8,447 bases of DNA from Candidatus Woesearchaeota archaeon (lineage in GTDB: Archaea > Nanobdellota > Nanobdellia > Woesearchaeales > WJKV01), in assembly GCA_014728875.1 (NCBI GenBank), contig WJKV01000079.1, positions 1 through 8,447 on the forward strand, written 5' to 3'. Made by a program: the position numbers and the translations under genes. The notes below the pieces were generated by a model. That model made no database searches. It was given only the letters and a program-made list of their open reading frames with translations, and was not told the DNA's origin. This document shows positions 1 through 6,539 of this stretch, piece after piece. The first letter of the stretch is position 1; every line of letters starts with the position of its first letter.

Positions 1-1047
1 AAACTGAATCTTGTGATGGGCATAGACAAAGCAATAATAGAGAGCGATGTTCCTACTGTCAATCGTCATATAGCTTTCAGGCATAATCTAACAGAGAGTA
101 TCTTTCAAAATACAGAAGGAAGCAAAATCATCTCACAGATTCCCAGGATGCATGCGTTTTGGTTCGTCTCAGTCGGCACTCCTGAAAAGAACAAGCAGAA
201 ATACTTCATCTACGACGCAACAGCAGGCCTGGAGATCCTGAAAAAATGGAATCTTGAAGAGGATGTTGTTGCGAAAACAAAAGAACTGCATGAAAACCTG
301 ATAAAAGGAAAGAAAACACCGAAGGGCAAGATTGATGTATTGTGCGGTCCGGAAGTCACAGGGATCGCTACCCATGAAAGCGTGGGCCATCCGAATGAAG
401 CAGACAGGATACTCAGCAGGGAAAGTGCGCAGGCAGGCGAAAGTTTCGTCACGCCGGAACTGCTGAACAAAAAATATGGGAATGAAATAGTCAATGTCTC
501 GGATGATCCTACTATTCCTGGCAGCGCAGGTTTTTATAAATATGATGCAGAAGGCGTAAAGGCCAGAAAAAGAAGACTGATAAAGAACGGCATACTGAAT
601 GAATTCTTGCATAACAGAGAGACCGCAGTTGAACTGGGATTGAAAAGCAATGCAGCTGCGAGAGCGACTGCTTTTGACAGGGAGCCTATTGTTAGGATGG
701 CCAACACATTCATAGAGCCGGGAGATTATACAAGAGACGAATTAATCGCAGACACTAAAAAGGCCATATACATCAAGAACTTCATGGAATGGAACATAGA
801 CGATAAAAGATTCAATCAGAAATATGTGGGTGCTGCAGCTTTCTATGTAGAGAATGGTGAGATAAAATATCCCATTCACGATCCTATTCTTGAGATCACA
901 ACGCCTGCATTCTGGAATGCGATCGACGCTGTAGCGAACGATCTGGAACTGAATGCTGCAACCTGCGGGAAGGGCGAGCCCAGCCAGGGCGTTCCTGTCT
1001 TTCACGGAGGGCCTACCATAAGATTGAGGAATATCAGGATAAGATAG
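1..1047 (+). CDS. tldD: TldD, catalytic subunit of the TldD/TldE metalloprotease (5' end outside window)
   Basis: The reading frame is open from base 1, and the first possible start inside the window (GTG at 13) falls well inside the domain. About 100 or more N-terminal residues therefore lie upstream; full TldD proteins are about 450-480 aa and 348 codons are visible. The diagnostic metal site is present: HESVGH (373-390, an HExxxH motif) with a late cysteine in CGKGEPSQ (Cys codon 964-966). This matches the two-His, one-Cys zinc site known in TldD, with about 190 residues between them. TldD pairs with TldE to form a cytoplasmic protease that cleaves small or unfolded peptides, known in bacteria from microcin B17 maturation and CcdA antitoxin degradation. 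The substrate in this archaeon cannot be told from the sequence. tldE follows after 3 nt in the same frame, so the two are co-transcribed. The family call is secure; the physiological role is not. Confidence 0.95.
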   Translation, partial: KLNLVMGIDKAIIESDVPTVNRHIAFRHNLTESIFQNTEGSKIISQIPRMHAFWFVSVGTPEKNKQKYFIYDATAGLEILKKWNLEEDVVAKTKELHENLIKGKKTPKGKIDVLCGPEVTGIATHESVGHPNEADRILSRESAQAGESFVTPELLNKKYGNEIVNVSDDPTIPGSAGFYKYDAEGVKARKRRLIKNGILNEFLHNRETAVELGLKSNAAARATAFDREPIVRMANTFIEPGDYTRDELIADTKKAIYIKNFMEWNIDDKRFNQKYVGAAAFYVENGEIKYPIHDPILEITTPAFWNAIDAVANDLELNAATCGKGEPSQGVPVFHGGPTIRLRNIRIR

Positions 1048-1050
1048 AGA

Positions 1051-2379
1051 ATGGAAAAAACAGAATTAATATATTATCTGCAGAAAAAATTGCTAGAGAG
1101 GGATGCGCAGGACATAGTCTTATCGTTAAGAAACGGAAAGAAGACCCAGATAAAGTTTGTTAACAACCAGATAGCGACAACCAAGACATGGGATAATGTG
1201 AATATTGCCATCTTTCTCAACTACAAGCAGAGAATCGTCGCCACAACCCTGCAGAAATTCACAAAGCAGGCTGTTGATTCCACAGTTGAAAGTTTGATTA
1301 AATTCGGCAAATCCATCCAGCCCAATGAGGGGTTTAAAGGCGTTGCGAAAGGACCTTTCAAGTACAAAGAAGTGGAGAATACTTATGATAAAAAAGTTGC
1401 AGATCTGTCAGAGGAAAGCGTGGACATAGTGGAGGCGGGGATTAACAGCGCCTTGGGAGCTGGTGCAGAACGGGCCAACGGTGTCCTGGAATTCATAGAC
1501 AACAGCGAACATCTGATCAGCAGCAAAGATGTGGACGGCAAGGACAGGGGGACGGGCATTTATCTTTCTTTGCGCGCTCATTGTTCTAAAGAAGCTTCTG
1601 GCTATTCTAATCAGGTCGGCACTCTGTTGTCTGACATAAAGCCAGAAAAGGCAGGCAAAGAAGCAGCCTTGACAGCAAAACACGCACTGAATCCTGAAAA
1701 GATTAAACCCGGCAGATTCAATGTTATATTTTCACCTTATCCGTTTGCAAATTTCATAGACCATCTGGACAGCTCTTCGATCTACTATGTCGAGGCTGGC
1801 TATTCTTTCCTGACGGATAGACTTAATCAGGCAGTGGCAAGCCCTGCAGTTACTATCTACGATGACGGAACCTTTCCGGGAGGGCTGGGCAGCGGAAAGT
1901 TTGATGATGAAGGCAGTCCTATGCAAAAGACACTGCTGATAGACAAGGGGATTCTTAAGACATTCCTGCACAACACAAGCACTGCAAAAAGACACAATAC
2001 AAAAACAACATCAAGCGCAGGTCTGGTATGTCCTTCCCCTTCTAATTTGGTGATTGCTCCCGGCAAAATGACAGAAAAAAAGATGTTTGAAGGATTCACT
2101 GGCTTGTATGTAACCAATTTATGGTATACAAGATTCCAGAATTTTATGACAGGAGATTTTTCTACAATACCAAGAGACGGGATTTTCCTGTACAAGAACG
2201 GAGAATTGATAAAGAGTGTGAAGGACATCAGAATTACTGAAAACATATTGAATTTGTTCAAGAATGTTGCAGCAGTATCAAAAGAGCGGAGACAGCAGTG
2301 CGGGTGGGAGGTCGCGACTCCTGTGATAACAGGTTCTGCATTGGTGAACAATGTGAACATCACGACAAGTACAGAATGA
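1051..2379 (+). CDS. tldE: TldE (PmbA), non-catalytic partner of TldD
   Basis: This 442-aa protein has the normal length for TldE and is homologous to TldD along its length. It lacks HExxxH: the corresponding region (residues about 228-246, FSPYPFANFIDHLDSS) keeps a single His-Leu pair and no metal-binding pair, as expected for the inactive subunit. Family-typical stretches are a glycine-rich turn before FDDEGSP (about residues 275-290), the FLHNTSTAKR segment (about 309-318) and the CPSPSNLVI strand (about 329-337). It is known from bacterial structures that TldE shapes the closed chamber of the heterodimer while TldD carries the metal. The ATG at 1051 is chosen because it lies 3 nt after the tldD stop and gives a full-length N-terminus; no strong Shine-Dalgarno sequence is visible, so translational coupling is likely. 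After the stop the sequence becomes AT-rich and meets a convergent small gene. Confidence 0.93.
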   Translation: MEKTELIYYLQKKLLERDAQDIVLSLRNGKKTQIKFVNNQIATTKTWDNVNIAIFLNYKQRIVATTLQKFTKQAVDSTVESLIKFGKSIQPNEGFKGVAKGPFKYKEVENTYDKKVADLSEESVDIVEAGINSALGAGAERANGVLEFIDNSEHLISSKDVDGKDRGTGIYLSLRAHCSKEASGYSNQVGTLLSDIKPEKAGKEAALTAKHALNPEKIKPGRFNVIFSPYPFANFIDHLDSSSIYYVEAGYSFLTDRLNQAVASPAVTIYDDGTFPGGLGSGKFDDEGSPMQKTLLIDKGILKTFLHNTSTAKRHNTKTTSSAGLVCPSPSNLVIAPGKMTEKKMFEGFTGLYVTNLWYTRFQNFMTGDFSTIPRDGIFLYKNGELIKSVKDIRITENILNLFKNVAAVSKERRQQCGWEVATPVITGSALVNNVNITTSTE

Positions 2380-2399
2380 TTCAAGCATGATTCTAAATA

Positions 2400-2420
2400 A
2401 ACTTAATTTTAAATTTTATT
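2400..2420 (+). terminator. T-rich tract, possible transcription end of the tldD-tldE operon
   Basis: Just after the tldE stop the plus strand holds several T runs (TTTT at 2407-2410 and 2414-2417) within almost pure A/T. Archaeal RNA polymerase can stop at T tracts without a hairpin, so this is a plausible end. It overlaps the stop codon of the convergent small gene. The call rests on composition alone. Confidence 0.3.
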
Positions 2421-2580
2421 GATCAAATTGTCCTTTTACTTTGTATTTTTCAGAATTGATTACTTCTTCTATTTCATCAGGATATTTCTGGACATTTGTT
2501 TTGAATCTCAAGAAAAATGTCTTATAGATAAAATAAAACAATGCAATTATCAATAATGCTGTAATCAATCTGTTGTCCAT
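2416..2580 (-). CDS. Small single-pass membrane protein of unknown function, 54 aa
   Basis: I found this gene by reading the minus strand of the 300-nt gap. It starts with ATG (complement of 2578-2580) and runs 54 codons to TAA (complement of 2416-2418). The protein begins MDNR, then has one hydrophobic span at about residues 5-24 (LITALLIIALFYFIYK), then a basic stretch (R, K at 25-32), and a soluble tail with an acidic patch (YPDEIEEVI, about 33-41) and a Lys-rich end. Basic residues after the span suggest the tail is cytoplasmic. A TATA-like box centred 27 nt upstream of the ATG fits a leaderless mRNA. It is divergent from the PAN gene and convergent with tldE. I recognise no family. An intact frame, a membrane-protein composition and a correctly placed promoter support a real gene; chance is not excluded. 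Confidence 0.62.
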   Translation of the reverse strand: MDNRLITALLIIALFYFIYKTFFLRFKTNVQKYPDEIEEVINSEKYKVKGQFDQ

Positions 2581-2603
2581 AACTCAATAATATCGAACGG
2601 TTC

Positions 2604-2612
2604 TTTAAAAAT
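2604..2612 (-). promoter_or_regulatory. TATA box for the small membrane-protein gene
   Basis: Read on the minus strand the box is ATTTTTAAA, centred about 27 nt before the ATG at 2580. That is the distance expected in archaea if transcription starts at or next to the start codon. No clear BRE is visible. With the box at 2651-2660 it forms a divergent promoter pair about 45 nt apart. Confidence 0.45.
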
Positions 2613-2650
2613 CTTATGGTGTCTGAACCCCTGAATAGTTAATAGTAACC

Positions 2651-2660
2651 TTTAAATATA
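2651..2660 (+). promoter_or_regulatory. TATA box for the PAN-rlmE operon
   Basis: TTTAAATATA is a good archaeal TATA box. Its centre is about 27 nt before the ATG at 2682, so the mRNA is probably leaderless. An AGGT at 2677-2680 is too close to the ATG to act as a Shine-Dalgarno sequence. Confidence 0.6.
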
Positions 2661-2681
2661 ACCGAAACGGATAAACAGGTA

Positions 2682-3824
2682 ATGAGCTCAAATTCGGATT
2701 CAGGGGAGTTGGACAAAGTTATGTATGGTTATACGACTGAAGTTAATGCTTTAGAGGATGAAAATAGGGTTCTCAGACAAACCGTAGAACATCTTAAAGA
2801 TGAGATCAGGAAATTTAAGACACCGCCTTATCTTGTTTGCGAAATAAAGGACATTATAGATGACAAGGCATTGTTGTCTTTGAAAAACGGGAATGAGTTT
2901 TTTGTTGAGATTGTCGGGGATCTTGAAGACTTGAGGGCAGGGGACCAGGTACTTGCGCACCAAAAGAATCTTACAGTTGTTGACAGGATACAGTCTAGCA
3001 GAAAATTCAATGTTGAGAAATTTGTTATAATTGAAAAGCCTGAGCTTAACTGGAAAGACGTAGGCGGATTAAAAGAACAGATAAATGAGATAAGAGAAGT
3101 CATAGAACTTCCATTAAAGAAACCCCATCTGTTCGAAAAGATCGGAATAAAGCCGCCTAAAGGCGCATTATTGCACGGACCTCCAGGATGCGGCAAGACC
3201 ATACTGGCAAAAGCAGTTGCAGCGAGCACAGACAGCACTTTCATTCAGATTGTTGGTGCAGAGCTTGTGCAGAAATACATAGGAGAAGGTGCAAAATTAG
3301 TAAAAGAAATATTCGAGCTTGCAAGAAATAAAGCGCCCGCCATTGTCTTTATCGATGAACTGGATGCTATCGCTGCAAAAAGAGTGGACATTGGAACCAG
3401 CGGCGAGAGGGAAGTGCAGCGTACCTTTATGCAGCTGCTTGCAGAATTGGACGGGTTCAAGGAGCTATCGAATGTGAAGATAATTGGCGCAACGAACAGG
3501 AAAGACATTTTGGATCCTGCAGTCATCAGGCCCGGCAGGCTGGACAGGCAGATAAAGATTTCAGAACCTGACAGGGAAGGGATAAAGCAGATATTAGACA
3601 TACATTCAAAAGGCATGAAGATCAGGAAATTCAACAGGAAAAATCTGATCGACAGCATAATAGGCTGCACAGGAGCAGACATCCGGTCGATTTGCACCGA
3701 AGCTGGTTATTTTGCAATCAGGGATAACAGAGACGAGGTCCACGAGCATGATTTTTTGGATGCGATAGAGAAAGTCAAAAGTGAAGAAGCAACGACAGAC
3801 GAATTCATGAACATGTTCGGCTAG
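2682..3824 (+). CDS. pan: Proteasome-activating nucleotidase (PAN-type AAA ATPase)
   Basis: PAN is a hexameric ATPase that unfolds proteins and feeds them into the 20S proteasome. The 380-aa protein shows the family order: an N-terminal coiled coil (about 16-46), a small OB-type domain (about 48-106) starting after the Pro-Pro at 48-49, then the AAA+ domain. Visible motifs are Walker A GPPGCGKT (166-173), pore loop Tyr-Ile-Gly (199-201), Walker B ending in D225-E226, sensor-1 Asn272 in GATNRKD, and arginine fingers R286 and R289 in RPGRLDR. The C-terminus ends Met-Phe-Gly, a weakened form of the HbYX motif (hydrophobic-Tyr-any) that docks ATPases on the 20S core. It is slightly shorter than typical PAN (about 400-430 aa), mostly at the N-terminus. 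The start is supported by a TATA box 27 nt upstream. No 20S subunit gene is in the window. A related archaeal AAA ATPase is the main alternative, but the coiled-coil plus OB arrangement favours PAN. Confidence 0.92.
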   Translation: MSSNSDSGELDKVMYGYTTEVNALEDENRVLRQTVEHLKDEIRKFKTPPYLVCEIKDIIDDKALLSLKNGNEFFVEIVGDLEDLRAGDQVLAHQKNLTVVDRIQSSRKFNVEKFVIIEKPELNWKDVGGLKEQINEIREVIELPLKKPHLFEKIGIKPPKGALLHGPPGCGKTILAKAVAASTDSTFIQIVGAELVQKYIGEGAKLVKEIFELARNKAPAIVFIDELDAIAAKRVDIGTSGEREVQRTFMQLLAELDGFKELSNVKIIGATNRKDILDPAVIRPGRLDRQIKISEPDREGIKQILDIHSKGMKIRKFNRKNLIDSIIGCTGADIRSICTEAGYFAIRDNRDEVHEHDFLDAIEKVKSEEATTDEFMNMFG

Positions 3825-3829
3825 ATTCT

Positions 3830-4441
3830 ATGGAGTTTAAAGATAAATTCACAAAAAAAGCCCAGCGCGAAGGATACAAGAGCAGGGCCGCCTATAAACT
3901 GATCCAGCTCAATAAAAAATATAGATTGATAAAAAGAGGAGACGATGTTCTGGATCTGGGTTGTGCACCAGGTAGCTGGATCCAGGTTTGCAGCAAGATC
4001 GTAGGTCTAAAAGGCTATATTCTTGGCATTGACATTTCAAAAATGAAGGAATTCAAGGAAAAGCACATAGAGTTTCTCAGGCAGGACATAACAAAGAAAG
4101 ACATCGTCGACATTATTAATTCAACAATCAAAGGTAAAGTCAGGAATGGAAAATTTGATGTTGTCACAAGCGACATGGCGCCCAGAACAAGAGGAATAAT
4201 CCATCTGGACCAGGAACTGTCTTTGGAACTGTCTGCCAGGGCCTTTGAGCTTGCTAAACTTTTTCTGAAAAAGCATGGGAATTTCTTATGCAAGACTTTC
4301 CAGAGCAAAGAATATGATTCTTTCAAGAAGGATGTTGAAAAACATTTTGATTTTGTAAAGACGCAGAAACCTGTCGCGAGCAAGAAAAGAAGCAAGGAAG
4401 TCTTCTTGGTATGTAAGGATTATAAGGGGATGAACCATTGA
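3830..4441 (+). CDS. rlmE: RlmE/FtsJ-family 23S rRNA (uridine-2'-O-)-methyltransferase
   Basis: This 203-aa protein matches the RrmJ/FtsJ family in length and motifs. The SAM-binding loop is DLGCAPGSW (about 43-51). The catalytic K-D-K-E tetrad is complete: K23 (SRAAYKL), D115 (TSDMAP), K155 (CKTF) and E190 (SKEVF). In bacteria the enzyme methylates the 2'-O of U2552 in the A loop of 23S rRNA during late 50S assembly; the archaeal homologue is expected to act on the equivalent site, although some FtsJ relatives act on tRNA. A lysine-rich N-terminal segment (residues 4-17) is typical of the family and probably contacts RNA. It starts 5 nt after the PAN stop with no promoter between them, so the two are very likely one transcript. 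Confidence 0.94.
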   Translation: MEFKDKFTKKAQREGYKSRAAYKLIQLNKKYRLIKRGDDVLDLGCAPGSWIQVCSKIVGLKGYILGIDISKMKEFKEKHIEFLRQDITKKDIVDIINSTIKGKVRNGKFDVVTSDMAPRTRGIIHLDQELSLELSARAFELAKLFLKKHGNFLCKTFQSKEYDSFKKDVEKHFDFVKTQKPVASKKRSKEVFLVCKDYKGMNH

Positions 4442-4470
4442 CTAATTTTTAATATCTTATGATATTTTTC
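4442..4470. terminator. Candidate bidirectional terminator between convergent rlmE and trm5
   Basis: The gap between the two convergent genes is only 27 nt. It contains a small hairpin AATATC-TTAT-GATATT (4451-4466), with a T run on its right (4465-4469) and, for the opposite strand, a T run from the A-rich complement on its left (TTTTT at 4446-4450 on plus). A six-pair AT-rich stem is weak, so the T/A tracts may matter more than the stem. Confidence 0.35.
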
Positions 4471-5476
4471 ATAATATCTTGAAATCGACGCAGATCCTGT
4501 ATGTCTTTGGCGAGAACTGCCCGCATTTGACAACATCCAGTATCTTTGCTTTTTTCACGTGCGTTTTTATCTTTTCTATTGCTTTTTTCGGGATGTCTTT
4601 TTCTTCCAGAAAATCATAGAAATGGATGACAGTTCCTTTCTTGGCTGCTTTCAATGCACTGTCAAGAAAATCTTCTGCGCTCATAGGCAGGGGCATGCAG
4701 ATTCTGTCGAATTTTCTTTTCAGTTTCGGCATGATTTTTTTCACATCCCCAAGTATCAGCTCTACATTTGTCAGGTCCTTGTTCAATTTCAGATTCTCAA
4801 GAGCAAATCTGTGCCCGTCCTTGTTCTTTTCTATTCCTACAACCAGCCCGGGTTTGCTGTTCTTTGCAATGACAAGAGGATACGGTGCGCAACCGCTGAA
4901 CATGACCAGGACGTTTTCGCCTTTCTTTACTTTCTGCGCGATCCTCATCCGTTCTGTGCCCAGCCTCACGCTGAAATAAACCTTGTCTATATCAAGCTTC
5001 AGCCTGACACCGTTTTCTTTGTGTATGGTGGTCTTCTGTCTTTTTCCTGCGAGATGCTTGTGTTTCTGCAGCCGGAATTCGCCTGCATGCGAATCTGCTT
5101 TCTTTACCACTGTTTTTATATTCTTGTGCAGCTTCAACAGAGCCTGCGCAATAATTTTCTCTTTTGACTTTATTTCAGGCTTTATCTCAAGGATTGCAAT
5201 CTCTCCTACTACATCATAAGCGCTCGGCAGAAAAGTAAGTTCTTCTTTTGACAGCTTGTTCTTCAACACGTCTGCAAGAGTAGTTATCCTTTCTATCTTC
5301 TTTAATCTTTTCTGCACAACAGAACAGCCTTTCTTTGCTGTCTTTTTCCTTATCGGAAGATATGCAAAATTTACATCAGTCTGCATTCTGTAATCTTTAT
5401 TGTATATTCCTTTTTCCCGCAGTTCTTTTTTGATGCGGTTGGCATCTTTTAATCTGCATTTAAGAGCTAGAACCAT
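4469..5476 (-). CDS. trm5: tRNA (guanine37-N1)-methyltransferase, Trm5 family
   Basis: Trm5 uses SAM to methylate N1 of G37 next to the tRNA anticodon, which prevents frameshifting. The 335-aa protein has the archaeal three-domain layout: a small N-terminal D1 domain (about 1-60, ending in a YLPI strand), a D2 domain with the family signature DVVGEIAILEI (88-98), and a Rossmann D3 domain. Family motifs in D3 are YFSVRLGTERMRIA (167-180), SAM loop MFSGCAPYPLVIAK (192-205), acidic E216 at the end of the second strand, and D244 in GDV. The usual NxP motif is replaced by Met-Pro-Leu-Pro (261-264), so the Asn is missing; this may be a subfamily trait. Residues 126-157 are rich in His, Lys and Arg, consistent with tRNA contact. 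The start codon lies inside the last codons of fen1, giving a 10-nt overlap and probable translational coupling. A Trm5-related wyosine-pathway methyltransferase is the main alternative. Confidence 0.88.
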   Translation of the reverse strand: MVLALKCRLKDANRIKKELREKGIYNKDYRMQTDVNFAYLPIRKKTAKKGCSVVQKRLKKIERITTLADVLKNKLSKEELTFLPSAYDVVGEIAILEIKPEIKSKEKIIAQALLKLHKNIKTVVKKADSHAGEFRLQKHKHLAGKRQKTTIHKENGVRLKLDIDKVYFSVRLGTERMRIAQKVKKGENVLVMFSGCAPYPLVIAKNSKPGLVVGIEKNKDGHRFALENLKLNKDLTNVELILGDVKKIMPKLKRKFDRICMPLPMSAEDFLDSALKAAKKGTVIHFYDFLEEKDIPKKAIEKIKTHVKKAKILDVVKCGQFSPKTYRICVDFKIL

Positions 5477-6495
5477 TGTTTCAATCCTTTTTGCTTTGCT
5501 TTTTCCTGCTTTGAACTAACTTCATCAAGTTTCTTGCTTACCCGTTCCTCTGAGAAATCGTGCTTGTCGCACAAAATCTTCAGAACTTTTTTCCTGTCAA
5601 TAACTTTCCATTTCAGTTTATATTTCTTTTCGACAGGCATGTTCTTAATCACATTGAACGGCACATCCCAGTCAAACTCAAAATCCCAGCCTGCCTTCTT
5701 GAACAAGCTGTCAAAGTCTTTACCGTGTTCCTGCACCAATTTAAGGCCTTTTTTCGGTCCGATGCCTTTGACCCCTCCCGGATTAAAGTCTGTTCCTACC
5801 AGCAGGCCGAGGGCGATAAGTTGGTCCTGCGACAGTTCGAGATTCTTCAGATTTTCCTTAAGTTCAATAAGCTCGGGAGTGACAGAAACATAGGCCATCC
5901 TGCCCGGCATTTTCTTCCTTCCTGCAACACTCAGATTTTTAACAAGTTTCGGAGAGCCGAACAGCAAGCAATCAGCATCCTGGCTGACAACCGCGTAAGC
6001 ATCTTTTTGTTTTACAATATATGCAGCCTGCGCTTCTCCTTCGCTCGGCGCCTGTATAACTGGTGTGCCTAGCGCTTCCAGCAGATCCTTGCTTTCTTCT
6101 ATCATCTGGCCTGTCAATCGTGTGGTCCTGGTCGCATACTTTTTCATGGATTCTATGTCTTTTTTTTCAACAGCTTCCTTATGCTTTTTGTGCGCCTCTT
6201 CTTTCCTGCTTTTTCTTTTTGATAGCTCTGCATATTTAAGTTCAGGCACTTCTCCGTCGAAAACAAAAGCAAGCTTCATGCCCAATGACATGAATCTCGT
6301 TGTCCTGTTGAACAGGCCTGTCAGATGGGAAGTGATCCTTCCTTTGCTGTCCATCAAGGGAGTGCCGTCTGCCTGTCTTATTGTAGTGAGAAACTGATAC
6401 AGCATATTATAAGCATCGATCATCAGTTTTTTTTTCTTAAGGTCTCCTAGTTCTATTGTATGAGAAATCAATAAGTCTGTAATTGCGCATCCCAT
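5467..6495 (-). CDS. fen: Flap endonuclease 1 (FEN1/XPG family)
   Basis: FEN1 cuts 5' flaps made during Okazaki-fragment maturation and long-patch base-excision repair. The 342-aa length is typical for archaeal FEN1. The metal-binding acidic residues are all present: D27 (IDAYNMLYQFL), D80 (FVFDGEVPELK), E152 and E154 (APSEGEAQAAY), D173 and D175 (SQDADCLLFG) and D236 (GTDFNPGG). A helix-two-turn-helix, GGVKGIGPKKGLKL, sits at 240-253. A lysine-rich helical arch lies at about 90-125. The C-terminus is QKGLKQWF (335-342), a PCNA-interacting PIP box of the QxxLxxWF type. The ATG at 6495 is chosen because the mature enzyme needs Gly at position 2, which it has. The 44-nt gap upstream is A-rich on the coding strand and could hold a weak promoter (TTAAAAG or AATAAATTA), but read-through from the winged-helix gene is equally likely. 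Confidence 0.96.
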   Translation of the reverse strand: MGCAITDLLISHTIELGDLKKKKLMIDAYNMLYQFLTTIRQADGTPLMDSKGRITSHLTGLFNRTTRFMSLGMKLAFVFDGEVPELKYAELSKRKSRKEEAHKKHKEAVEKKDIESMKKYATRTTRLTGQMIEESKDLLEALGTPVIQAPSEGEAQAAYIVKQKDAYAVVSQDADCLLFGSPKLVKNLSVAGRKKMPGRMAYVSVTPELIELKENLKNLELSQDQLIALGLLVGTDFNPGGVKGIGPKKGLKLVQEHGKDFDSLFKKAGWDFEFDWDVPFNVIKNMPVEKKYKLKWKVIDRKKVLKILCDKHDFSEERVSKKLDEVSSKQEKAKQKGLKQWF

Positions 6496-6539
6496 TTTTA
6501 TTCTGTTTTTTAATTTATTCTTTTCTTTTAATCTGCTCC

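Noticed and set aside
1857..2384. 175-codon minus-strand frame opposite the end of tldE
   Set aside because: It lies within a clearly conserved TldE coding region and has no promoter or recognisable protein features.
2641..2700. AGGT just before the PAN start as a Shine-Dalgarno sequence
   Set aside because: It ends only about 1-2 nt from the ATG, too close to position a ribosome, and the TATA distance predicts a leaderless mRNA.
4559..5219. Plus-strand open frames opposite trm5
   Set aside because: The minus-strand frame carries complete Trm5 motifs; the plus-strand translations show no domain pattern and overlap the real gene fully.
5534..6397. Plus-strand open frames opposite fen1
   Set aside because: FEN1 catalytic residues and the PIP box are complete on the minus strand; the opposite frames are shadows.
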